The position numbers and the translations under genes were made by a program. Shown here one piece after another: positions 28,063 to 36,665 of a stretch of 64,000 nucleotides of DNA; within the stretch, counting starts at the first letter, position 1, and every line of letters starts with the position of its first letter. The notes under the pieces were generated by a model. That model saw only the letters and a program-made list of their open reading frames with translations. It was not told where the DNA came from and did no database searches. The stretch spans positions 558,001-622,000 of the forward strand of contig CAVUAD010000006.1 in assembly GCA_963739355.1 (NCBI GenBank), read 5' to 3'. Source of the stretch: JAWVFM01 sp963739355 (GTDB lineage Bacteria > Actinomycetota > Thermoleophilia > Solirubrobacterales > 70-9).

Positions 28063-28956
28063 GTGAGGGCTCTCGTCACCGGCGCCAGCGGCTTTCTCGG
28101 CGGGGTGGTCTGCGCTGAGCTCTCCGAGCGCGGCCACGACGTCCACGCGCTCTGCCGCCGTCCTGGTTCCGAGCCTTCGGGAACGACCGCGGTCGCCGGC
28201 GACGTCACCGACGCCGAACGGCTCACCGCCGCCGTCTCGGAGGTCGCGCCCGAGTGCGTCTTCCACCTCGCCGCCGAGATCGCCTCGCAGCGCGACGCCG
28301 CGAAGATCCGCGCCGTCAACGTCGACGGCACCCGCGTCCTGATCTCCGCCTGCGAGGCCGCGGGCGTGCGACGACTCGTCTTCGCCTCGACCGTGGTCAC
28401 CGGCGACGCGAGGGGCCTGGTGCTCACCGAGGAGAGCGAGCTGCCCGTCGAGACCGAGTACGGCCGCTCCAAGCAGGAGGGCGAGCGCATGCTGCGCTCC
28501 TCATCGCTCGAGGACGTGATCATCAGGCCCAGCCACGTCTACGGGCCCGGCGGATGGTACGTCGAGGAGATCGTCAACCGGATCCGAGCGCCCGGCCGCT
28601 TCGCCGTCGTCGGCTCGGGCCGGAACTGGTGGGACGTCGTGCGGGTCGAGGACGTGGCGAGCGCCTGCGTCGACGCCGCCGAGCGCGCCCCCGCCGGCTC
28701 CACCTACCACGTCGCCGACGACGAGCCGATCCACTACTACGACTTCGTCGCCCTCACCGCCGAGGCCCTCGGCAAGGGCCCACCCCGCCGCATCCCGGCC
28801 TGGCTCGCCCGCCTCGCCGCCGGCGCCGACCCCGTCCGCGCCGCCACCCGCTCGGCGAAGAGCTCCAACGCCCTGATCAAGGCGGAGCTGGGGTGGGAGC
28901 CGCGGTTTGCGACCGCGCGCGAGGGCGTGCCCGACGCGATCTCAGCGCTCGGCTGA
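28063..28956 (+). CDS. NAD-dependent epimerase/dehydratase, copy B (intact)
   Basis: 297 residues from GTG 28063, an extended SDR with VTGASGFLGG, HLAAEIASQRDAAKIRAVN, and YGRSKQEGER for the catalytic Tyr-Lys. The C-terminal half holds VEDVASACVDAAERAPAGST and YYDFVALTAEALG, usual for UDP-sugar epimerase/cinnamoyl-reductase-like enzymes. It has the same leaderless promoter layout (TAGACT six bases before GTG) as copy A, 3.04 kb upstream. The identical blocks between the copies suggest gene conversion. Confidence 0.9.
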   Translation: MRALVTGASGFLGGVVCAELSERGHDVHALCRRPGSEPSGTTAVAGDVTDAERLTAAVSEVAPECVFHLAAEIASQRDAAKIRAVNVDGTRVLISACEAAGVRRLVFASTVVTGDARGLVLTEESELPVETEYGRSKQEGERMLRSSSLEDVIIRPSHVYGPGGWYVEEIVNRIRAPGRFAVVGSGRNWWDVVRVEDVASACVDAAERAPAGSTYHVADDEPIHYYDFVALTAEALGKGPPRRIPAWLARLAAGADPVRAATRSAKSSNALIKAELGWEPRFATAREGVPDAISALG

Positions 28957-29101
28957 CGAAGTCAGGCGAGTCGGAGCTGGTGCGACGGCGCGCTTGGGCA
29001 TGCCTCGTCGTCGCGCAGCTTCGGATGTGACACCATCGACCGCGCGTGGCACCCAGAATCCGAGCGTCCGCGCGAGCGGACAGCAGAACAGATGGAGCTC
29101 A

Positions 29102-30562
29102 TTGACTGACCGGCGACAGATCAGCGCCCAGGAGAAGGAATCTGTCCTTGCTCGCCAGGGGCGAGTCTGCTTCATCGATGGGCATCCCATTGCCGATTCC
29201 GACGAGATCGAGTTCGACCACATCTGGCCCTATTCCGAGGGCGGTGAATCCCATGAGGCGAACATCGCTGTCGTGTGCAAGCGCCACAACCGCGAGAAGC
29301 GGAACCTCACACTCGGAGAGTTCCGGGACCGCCAGCAACTCCGGCGTTTCTTTGAGGGAGCAAGAAAGCGCAAACTCGACGACCTTCTAGATGCCAAGCT
29401 CGGAGCGAGCGGATACGGCCAAGGATTGAATGCCGAGATTCTGGATTCCTCCGTAAAGCTCTTCTTGAATGGCGACCCGCAGAGCGTCCCACTCGCCACT
29501 TGCCCAGCGACCAACGAGCGTTATTTCTACGCCGTCATTCCAGCGCGATATCTCGCCAATGACACAGAGCTCCAACCTCGAGCCCTTGAGTCCGACCGGC
29601 TGTGGAAACTTTACGAGCACCTGCGGAGACACACTCAGCTAGCTCCGACGGTGTGCCGCCTGGTGGACTCTCACCTCCTCCTCTTCGACGGACAGCACAA
29701 GGCCGCTGCCCAAGTCTGGGCTGGGCGAACCGTGATCGATTGCAAGGTCTACCTCGATCCAGAAGTACGCCGCCTCAAGGAGACGAATCTCTCAGCGCAC
29801 GACAAGCTGCGTCAGATGCCGTTCTACACATCCACGTTGCTGGAGAAGTATGCGGGAATGGCGACCGAAGACTGGCAAGAGTTCCTCGAGACGAGTGGCC
29901 CGAAGAATGAAGCCGCGTTTCTCGACTTCATTCGTACCAAAGCAGGTCTCACGAAACCAGACGCACGAAAGCGGGTCCGAGCGCAGATCTACAAAGACAT
30001 CTTGGACCACCCGCAGAACAAGCTTCGCGAATACGTCGCCGAGGAAAATCGTGGGAGAACTAACCCACTTACGATGTCCCGTCTCGAGAAGACCTTCTTC
30101 GCGGAGTTCATCACCCCGCCGCCTCTGGAAGATGAGTTCGAAACCGACAGTTATCACCGCGACGAAGAGCGGGATAACGTCGTCAAGGTTCTGAACTCGA
30201 TCGTCGAAAGGTCCCTTGAAGGCCGGTGGAATCCTGAAGCGGACGATGCCGGGCACAAGAAGGCGGCGCGACTGTACTCCGCTGGCGCGTTGCGGGCATG
30301 GGTTCCGTTTCTCCGTGACGCGATAGCCCCCTCACTGCAGCTCATCGACGCCGAAGATCGTTCGCGGCTCTTCTATCGCACGCTCACTGACTCTCAGTTC
30401 GAAGCGATTGACCGCTTACTCGACCGTCTGTTCACGCACCGCGTATGGGAAGACCCAAATCCGGAACTCAACGATCTGCGTTACGACAATGCCGAGCGAG
30501 CCAAAGAAATGCTGCGAAGGGAGGGCCTAACCCCAAGCTGGATCCTGGGTGGCGAGGAGTAG
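29102..30562 (+). CDS. HNH endonuclease with a DGQHK (DndB/DGQHR-like) domain
   Basis: 486 residues from TTG 29102 with GGAG upstream. An HNH nuclease occupies residues 20-70: C23, then FDHIWPYSEGG with D39 and H40, N54, and VVCKRHNREK with C59 and H62. A second domain has SHLLLFDGQHKAAAQVW, with DGQHK at 196-200, like the DGQHR domain of DndB-type proteins, then a long helical C-terminal region. Codon use is visibly more AT-rich than the flanks, and the gene lies at the edge of an island with restriction-modification remains. A role in phage or plasmid defence is inferred; this combination I do not recognise as a named system. Confidence 0.75.
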   Translation: MTDRRQISAQEKESVLARQGRVCFIDGHPIADSDEIEFDHIWPYSEGGESHEANIAVVCKRHNREKRNLTLGEFRDRQQLRRFFEGARKRKLDDLLDAKLGASGYGQGLNAEILDSSVKLFLNGDPQSVPLATCPATNERYFYAVIPARYLANDTELQPRALESDRLWKLYEHLRRHTQLAPTVCRLVDSHLLLFDGQHKAAAQVWAGRTVIDCKVYLDPEVRRLKETNLSAHDKLRQMPFYTSTLLEKYAGMATEDWQEFLETSGPKNEAAFLDFIRTKAGLTKPDARKRVRAQIYKDILDHPQNKLREYVAEENRGRTNPLTMSRLEKTFFAEFITPPPLEDEFETDSYHRDEERDNVVKVLNSIVERSLEGRWNPEADDAGHKKAARLYSAGALRAWVPFLRDAIAPSLQLIDAEDRSRLFYRTLTDSQFEAIDRLLDRLFTHRVWEDPNPELNDLRYDNAERAKEMLRREGLTPSWILGGEE

Positions 30563-30964
30563 CGATGACCCGCGCCCGCGCATCCGCAGCGGTGGGTCTC
30601 TCGTCACGACGAGACAGCTGCTTGCACCCTGATCGAGCCGAGTGTCCCCGTCTACCGTCGAGAAGAGGTGGCGCGGCTGGAAGGGCGGCTGTCCGGGTGG
30701 GACATGTGCACCATCGCCCCGAGCCGCACTGAAAGACTCGATCGCCGCGGTCAGGCAGTAGCCCAAATGGCGGCGCCGAATCGCCTGGCTTGATGAAACC
30801 AGTCGGTGGCTTCCCGGCCAAACAGCCCGTTAGGGGCGCCTTGGATCTCCGGTGGCTTCAGGCGACACAGTCGACGCCTATGTAGTCGCGAGACCGAACA
30901 ACTGCCGTCCTGGCGAATACTGATACCCGGTCCGATCCCTCCGTCGGCACCACCCAGGGCCGCA
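30563..30964. other. Gene-free stretch after the HNH gene
   Basis: Several short open frames cross here but none has a start, a Shine-Dalgarno sequence and recognisable residues. A + strand frame at about 30567-30794 has plausible codon use (VYRREEVARLEGRLSGWD) yet begins at a stop without a start codon, so it may be a remnant of a former gene. Nothing else is supported. Confidence 0.4.
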
Positions 30965-30990
30965 GTGTCTCTCTTGGGCAAGAGAGACAC
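30965..30990. repeat. Perfect 12-bp inverted repeat with 2-nt spacer
   Basis: GTGTCTCTCTTG and CAAGAGAGACAC are exact complements separated by GG. It lies 45 bp beyond the 3' end of the methylase operon and in the gap facing the HNH gene. It may terminate the converging transcripts; no T run follows, so a recombination or mobile-element end is an alternative. Confidence 0.55.
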
Positions 30991-31035
30991 TCTCGCGGGG
31001 CCGGCTTAGCTCTTGTGCCGCGAACGCCTCCGCAG

Positions 31036-32084
31036 TCACTCCATCGGCTTGACCTGGGCCTCGATGAAGGCGATCTCGTCGTCTTCGAGGCCGTACTTGG
31101 CGTACAGCTGTTGGTCGATCTCCGGGATCGGCTTCGTCCAGTCGATATCTGAAGCCGACGTGAAGTCCTGCAGCGGGACGTACTTCCAGACCTTCGCCGG
31201 GTTGTGCTGGGTGATCTTCAGGACGCCGAGGAGCGCCCGTGCGAACTTGGTCTTCACGTACTTGAGGCAAGCCTCGGCGGCGGCCTCGTCGTCGAAGGCG
31301 CCGATGGTGATGAACGTCTGGGTGACCGCCACCTGCGGGCCCAACACGTAGCGGGATCGACAGCACCTCACCGAAGGTTCCGGAGCCGTTGGCCGCCGGA
31401 AGAGCGACTTTGTACGCTGCCGAAACTCTCCGGGCCGGCGATGTAGTCGCTGCGGATCCAACGGTCAGGCACGCCTGTTCTTGATCAGCCCGAGCACCCG
31501 GACGTACTCGTGACCGTCAACGGGCTGGTCCTCGTGGTAGAGGAACGAGAACTGGTCGAACGCGTTCGTGTTCACCCGTGACTGCGCGTCGCTCGACATC
31601 GGTCGCAGCGCACGCGCCTCCGGGTGCTCCTCGTACAGCTTGTCCGTGTAGCGGTAGGAGCGCGAACTCGTGATCCCGATTTGATCGAGTGGCGCGCTGC
31701 CGGACTCGGCCACCTTGTGGAGGATCGTGTTGAGCTCGGGGTACTTCGTGAACGTACCGATCGGCTCGCCGTCGTGGTCCTCATCCCGGTAGGTGACGGC
31801 GATGCCGCCCTTGATGTCCGTACCGGGGAAGAGCTCGTCGCTGTTGGGCTCGTAGTACGGGACGCGTCAGGTGAGGGTCGGCGAGCATTTTCTCGTTCCA
31901 CGCTTTGGGCGTGAAGCCCGCGTTGAACAGGAAGCGCGCCGGGGTGATCAGCACGGCCTTCTTCCCGACCTCGTAGGCCGCGTCCATGAACAGGTGGTAG
32001 ACGGGGGTGTCCCGGGTGCCCTCACCCTGGGCCTCCTCCTGGTAGGGCGGGTTGCCGATGACGACGTCGAACTTCTTGCTCATG
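31036..32084 (-). pseudogene. Eco57I-like N6-adenine methylase/specificity protein (frameshifted)
   Basis: It begins MSKKFDVVIGNPPYQEEAQ with the adenine-methylase motif IV NPPY, then KKAVLITPARFLFNAGF. Continuing requires skipping single extra bases near 31867 (to YYEPNSDELFPGTDIKGG), near 31478 (to VPDRWIRSDYIAGPE), near 31420 (to YKVALPAANGSGTFGEVLS) and near 31355 (to VLGPQVAVTQTFITIGAF). The last part is a TaqI/Eco57I-like target-recognition domain. It starts three bases after the helicase gene. As assembled no full protein can be made. Confidence 0.75.
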
Positions 32085-32086
32085 GT

Positions 32087-35000
32087 CAGTGCCCTTCCGT
32101 CAGCATGTCGTCGACCAGCTCCTGTCGCTCCTCCGGGGTCATCCGGGCGAGGTCGCCGACATGGAAGTGACCGGAGTCCTCGATCCAGGCTCTTGCGCTC
32201 GGGGACGCCGCCGGAGACGGCCTCGATGGTGATGCGGTGCAGGATCTGGTTGTGGCTCATCTCGAAGACCTGTGAGGTCAGGATGTGCCGCAGCCGCTCC
32301 TCCTGGTCCGGGAACGCTTCGACGAGGCCTGTATCGAGACGGCGCACGAGCTCCATCAGGAATAGGCCGGCGGTCGAGAAGAGGTCCGCGAACGTCTTGT
32401 CCGGGTCGGTGAAGATGCCCGGGTTCTCCGCCTCGAGCGTGTCGACCATCATCTTCACGACCGGCTGCGGGGTGAAGACCAGCGACGTCTTCTGCTGCGG
32501 GATGTAGGCGAAGATGTTCTCGGTCTGCGCGTCATCGAAGTAGTCGGCGAGCGCCTCCTTCTTGTCCAGGAACTCCTGGACGGACTGGTCGAAGACCGCC
32601 TCGTCGAACAGGCCCGGGATCGTCGTGACGCTGCCGTCCTCCTCGGTGACTTCCTGGCCGTCACGCAGGAGCCGGAACTCAGCCTCGCTGATCCCGGTGA
32701 TCTCCTCGAACACGTCGTCGGGCGTGTAGTCGTCGAAGTTCGACAGGCGGATGCCACGGTCCCCGTACGCCATGAGGAACATGGGGATCGTGCGGGCGAA
32801 GCCGCGTAGGTGGGAGCGGGCGTCGTCCATCGTCTGGTTCGCGCGCTTCTGCTCCTTCTTGGTCTCCTCGCGGGTGACCACCTCGGGCACGATCTGAGTC
32901 CATCGTCCCCTCGACGATGGCCAGGATGCTCGTCTTGAACGCCTTGTCCTGCTTCGGCCTTCTTGGCCTCGACGACCTCGGCCTCGGCCTCGGTCGCCGC
33001 GTTCTTCAGTTCGTCCTCGAGGTGCTTGCGCGCGATGTTGTGCTCGGTGTACGCGCGCTCGACCTGGTCCTTCACGGACTGCTCGGTGCGCTTCTCGTCG
33101 CGCTCGACCTGCTTGGCCGTGAGCCCGTACTCCTCCTTCAGCTCGTCGCGCTTGGCGCGGCTCTTGCTCGGTCACCGCCTTCGCGATCTGCGTCGCCGCC
33201 GTGTGCGCAGGTGTATCGGGCTCGGGCGTCGGAATGTCCTCGACACTCCAGACGGGCTTGCCGAGCTCGGCGACCTTGGGGTTGATGACGGTCTCCACGT
33301 CGACCTGGACGTTCCCATCCTGATCGGTGACGGGCGGCGGCTGCGGGATCTCGATCGGCTCCCCCGTCTTGACCTTGCCCTGCTTCGCGGTGGGCAGCTT
33401 GTCGAGGATCTCCTTGACGTGCTCGGAGTACCGGAAGATGCCGGCGACGTTCGCGAACAGCAGGTTCGAGAGGAAGCCGCGACGCACGACCTCGCGAGCC
33501 TTGAACACCTGCGGGAACGTCAGTACCTGCGAGGCGTCGAGCTCGATCATCCGGCCCTCGGCGTCCTCGCCCAGGACCGGGAAGAAGTTGAGCAGCGTGC
33601 GGATGTTGTCCTGTCGCACCTGCTGGTCGCCCGACGGGTTCGGGTGCAGGTTGTTCGCGAAGGCGTCGAAGATCGTCAGCGTGCGCTCGGGGGCGAAGTC
33701 GAAGATGTACGCGTTTTGCTTCTGGAAGACGTGTCCCGGCACGCTCGAAGGTGCAGGGGTTCTGCGCCCGGAACGCCGCCTGCATGTACTGAGCCGGGGA
33801 GGACAGGTTCGAGAGCATGATGACCGCGGTCCACTCGGGCACCGTGACGCCCGTAGTCAGCTGCCCGACCGACAGCGTGATGGTCTTGCCGTCCGACTCC
33901 TCGGCCTCCTCGATCGCAGCGCGCACCTTGTCGAGGGACTTGCCGACAGTCGACCGCGATCAGTGTCGTCGTCGAGCGGCCCGTCGCCGGCGGCCAGGAT
34001 GACCGTGTAGTCCTTGAAGACCTCGTGCTTCTCAGCAGCTTCTCCAGCGCCTTGGCGGAGGCGACGCGGTTGAGCAGCCAGAACGAGTGGCGGATCTCGT
34101 CGCGCAAGCTCGGGGGTGGAGAACGGGTACTTCTCGTTGGTCGCCAGGCAGTCGAGGAACTTGATGACCTCGGCCTCGTGCTCGAAGAAGCCGTTGTCCT
34201 TGGTCGCGAAGAACTCGTTGAGGTCGAACGTGTAGTCGATGTTCGCCTCGTCCTCGTCGATGGCGACGCCCTCGGCCAGACGGTCGGTGATCATCCGCGA
34301 GATCTGGTAGGTCAGCAGGTTGAGCGTCGGCAGCGCCGCGTACGGGTTCTCCTGGCCGTCGTCCGCCCACTGCTGACGGGCGGTCTGCTCGTCCTCGTAG
34401 GTCCAGTTGAAGATCTGGTCCTGCTCGAACTTGCCCGACGCCAGCGCCTTGAACGGCGTGCCCGACAGGTGCAGCGTCCACCTGCGCTTGATCTGGTCGA
34501 ACGCGACGTCGGTCTTGGTGGTGTCGATGCCCTCGTGGGCCTCGTCGATCACCAGCAGGTCCCAGTCGAGCTCGGCGATGTGCTTGAGCTTGTCGTAGGG
34601 GCCGCCGAAGTACTGCGACCCCTTGAGGTCCTGCAGCGAGAGGAACTCCACAATGCGCGGGTCCTCGTCCTGGTGGTTGAGCGAGTAGGCGCGCCACTGC
34701 TCGCGCGTCATCGGGCGAGCGGCCGGCCAGTGAGGGCGACTCCGAGACGAAGCGGTAAGTGGTCTGGTGGCCGATGAACCGAGCGAAGTCGTCGAACCAC
34801 GAGTTCGCAATCGCCGGGCGGTTGGTGACGATCAGGACCCTGCGGACGTCCAGGGTCCGCATCAGGTCGTACGTCGTCAGCGTCTTGCCGAACCGCGGCT
34901 TGGCGTTCCAGAGAACCTCGCCCTTGCCTGCCTTGAAGGCGGCCACGGCCTGGTCGACGGCCGCCTGCTGCTCGGGGCGGAGGACGTAGTCGTCCTCTGC

Positions 35001-35386
35001 CGCCGCTGCTCGGAAGGTCGGGAAGTCCTGACCGGCGAAGTCGTTGAAGTAGTCCAGCGACGTCTTCGGGGCGGCGGCGAAGTGGTGCCACTCGGTGCGC
35101 TTGGGTTGGGTCTCGCGCTCCACGCCCTGCTGCTTGAGGTAGGCGTGGAAGTCCGTGTCCGTGAAGCGCCCGCCGGCCTCAGACGTGAACAGCGCCCGCC
35201 GCGACCCACACCTTGTTCTTCTTGACGGACAGCTGGGATGGCCTGCTGCGCGATGCGGGCGTCGGCGGTCTCCTGCTCGGTGTAGCCGATCTTCTCCCAG
35301 CCGTCGTACTTGGGGATGTCCGGCGTCGTCCAGGAGTAGATCAGCGGGGTGATCTCGCGGAAGGTGCTGATCTTCGGGCTAGGCAT
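32087..35386 (-). pseudogene. DEAD/DEAH helicase-methylase subunit of a restriction-modification system (many frameshifts)
   Basis: Start ATG 35386 overlaps the upstream methylase stop by eight bases. Fragments in several frames read in order: KISTFREITPLIYSW; VLWNAKPRFGKTLTTYDLM (P loop); LLVIDEAHEGIDTTKTD (DEAH box); LHLSGTPFKALAS; SVGQLTTGVTVPEWTAVIML and QYMQAAFRAQNP (helicase C motifs); a coiled-coil part (EAEVVEAKKAEAG); and a methylase-like end with TFADLFSTAGLFLMELVRRL. I count about ten shifts; those I checked base by base are one extra nucleotide each. The family pairs helicase-driven cleavage with N6-adenine methylation. As assembled it is non-functional. Confidence 0.75.
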
Positions 35387-35999
35387 CGGCCCTCACCTCC
35401 TCGTGGACCTGGTCGATCATGCACGGCTCGTAGCTGTCGTAGACGGTGAAGTCGAAGCGCGTCGTCGCGAAGAGAGGCGAGCGTGAACGGCTCGCGCTGG
35501 ACCATGCCGGGGGCTCCGGCGATCCGGTTCCACCACGAGAACTGGATGTCCTGGCCCTCGGGGGTCTGGGCCGGTCAGGGTGTTGCCGCGGACGATGTTC
35601 GTCTCGATGAGGAAGGCCGCGGCGCGGTGCAGGTCGGTGTCGCGAGCCGCAGGGGATGTCGTGGGTCTGCGTGGAAGCCTCAGGAACTCCGCGAGCATGA
35701 GCGTCCTTGGCGTCCCGGTGGTTGTCCTCGAGCAGCTCGATGCCGTAGATCGAGGCGAGCGCGAACAGGGACTCCTGCGGCCACTCCTCGCGCGGGTACC
35801 GCTTCTCGATCGCGTGGAGCTTGCGGCGCAGGATCGCGACCAGGAAGTTGCCGTCCCCGGCCGCGGGCTCGAGGAAGGTCTTGTCGACGAAGTCGGGGCC
35901 GGCCTCCAACTCCTCGCGCACCAGGTCGAGCATCCGGTCGACCATGTGGCGCGGGGTGAAGACCTCGCCGTAGGCCTTGACGCGGCTTCGAGACTTCAC
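35379..35999 (-). pseudogene. N6-adenine DNA methylase, short subunit (frameshifted)
   Basis: GTG 35999 has AGGAG seven bases upstream. The intact first 90 residues contain YGEVFTPRHMVDRMLDLV and the SAM motif FLEPAAGDGNFLVAILRRKL, typical of type I/III-like N-6 methylases. After LEDNHRDAKDA the frame breaks repeatedly: MLAEFLR, then AAAFLIETNIVRGNTLTG, then IQFSWWNRIAGAPGMVQRE, and finally FDFTVYDSYEPCMIDQVHE before the stop. It is the first gene of the three-gene operon. Confidence 0.75.
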
Positions 36000-36206
36000 G
36001 AGTTGCTCCTCAACGACTATCAACGTCACTGGTGCCACCGTGTCGGACCTCGCGGGTCGAGGTGGCTGCCCTGCACGCGCTCGTGGAGCGATCGAAGTTG
36101 GTTGGTCACGTGTTCCTCTCGTCCTCCAGACGACATCCTGCCGGACGACGCCGACAGACTGGTGAGCGACAGAGAGACTCCTCGCACCGAGAGCGTCCGC
36201 CACCTC

Positions 36207-36650
36207 GTCATACCGCGTCTCCTGTCTGAGCTCCGCAGCCATCGAATAGCCGTAGAGGAACTTCATCGGGTGGTGCTCGAGGCCCAGATGCCATTGTTGC
36301 CGATGATTGGGCGACGGCGATGTTGTGGCGGGCCATCAAGTCGAACTCCATGGCTGAGAAGCCGAAGGCGCCGTCGCCGAGGAGGAGGACGACCTGCTTG
36401 TCGGGGTGGGCGAGCTTGGCGCCGATCGCCTGACCGGGGCCGGGGCCGCCGCCAAGGCAGCCGAAGGGGCCGAGGTCCATCCTCGTAAGTGTCGATAACC
36501 CTTCCTGCGTATGAGACGAAGTCGCCGCCGTCGCCGATGACGATCGCGTCACGCGGCAGGACCTCCTTGAGCTCCTTGTAGATGCGCATCGGATGAAGCG
36601 GGGAGCGGTCGTCGTTGAGCTCGAGCTCCTCGGCGGCGCTTCTCGGCTTC
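36207..36650 (-). pseudogene. Decayed partial copy of the thiamine-diphosphate enzyme gene
   Basis: The stretch matches the 3' half of the intact gene at 39173-40825 (its region about 39325-39770): ELNDDRSPLHPMRIYKELKE, AIVIGDGGDFVSYAGRVIDT, then LLLGDGAFGFSAMEF in another frame. Many substitutions and several indels separate the two, so this is a genuinely diverged relic and not an assembly duplicate. The N-terminal two thirds and the extreme C-terminus are missing. It lies between the TIR-like/ATPase gene and the methylase operon. Confidence 0.8.
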
Positions 36651-36665
36651 GGATCCGCCGAGGCG

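Noticed and set aside
30567..30794. Open + strand frame with VYRREEVARLEGRLSGWD
   Set aside because: It begins at a TGA and has no start codon; it may be a remnant but cannot be called a gene.
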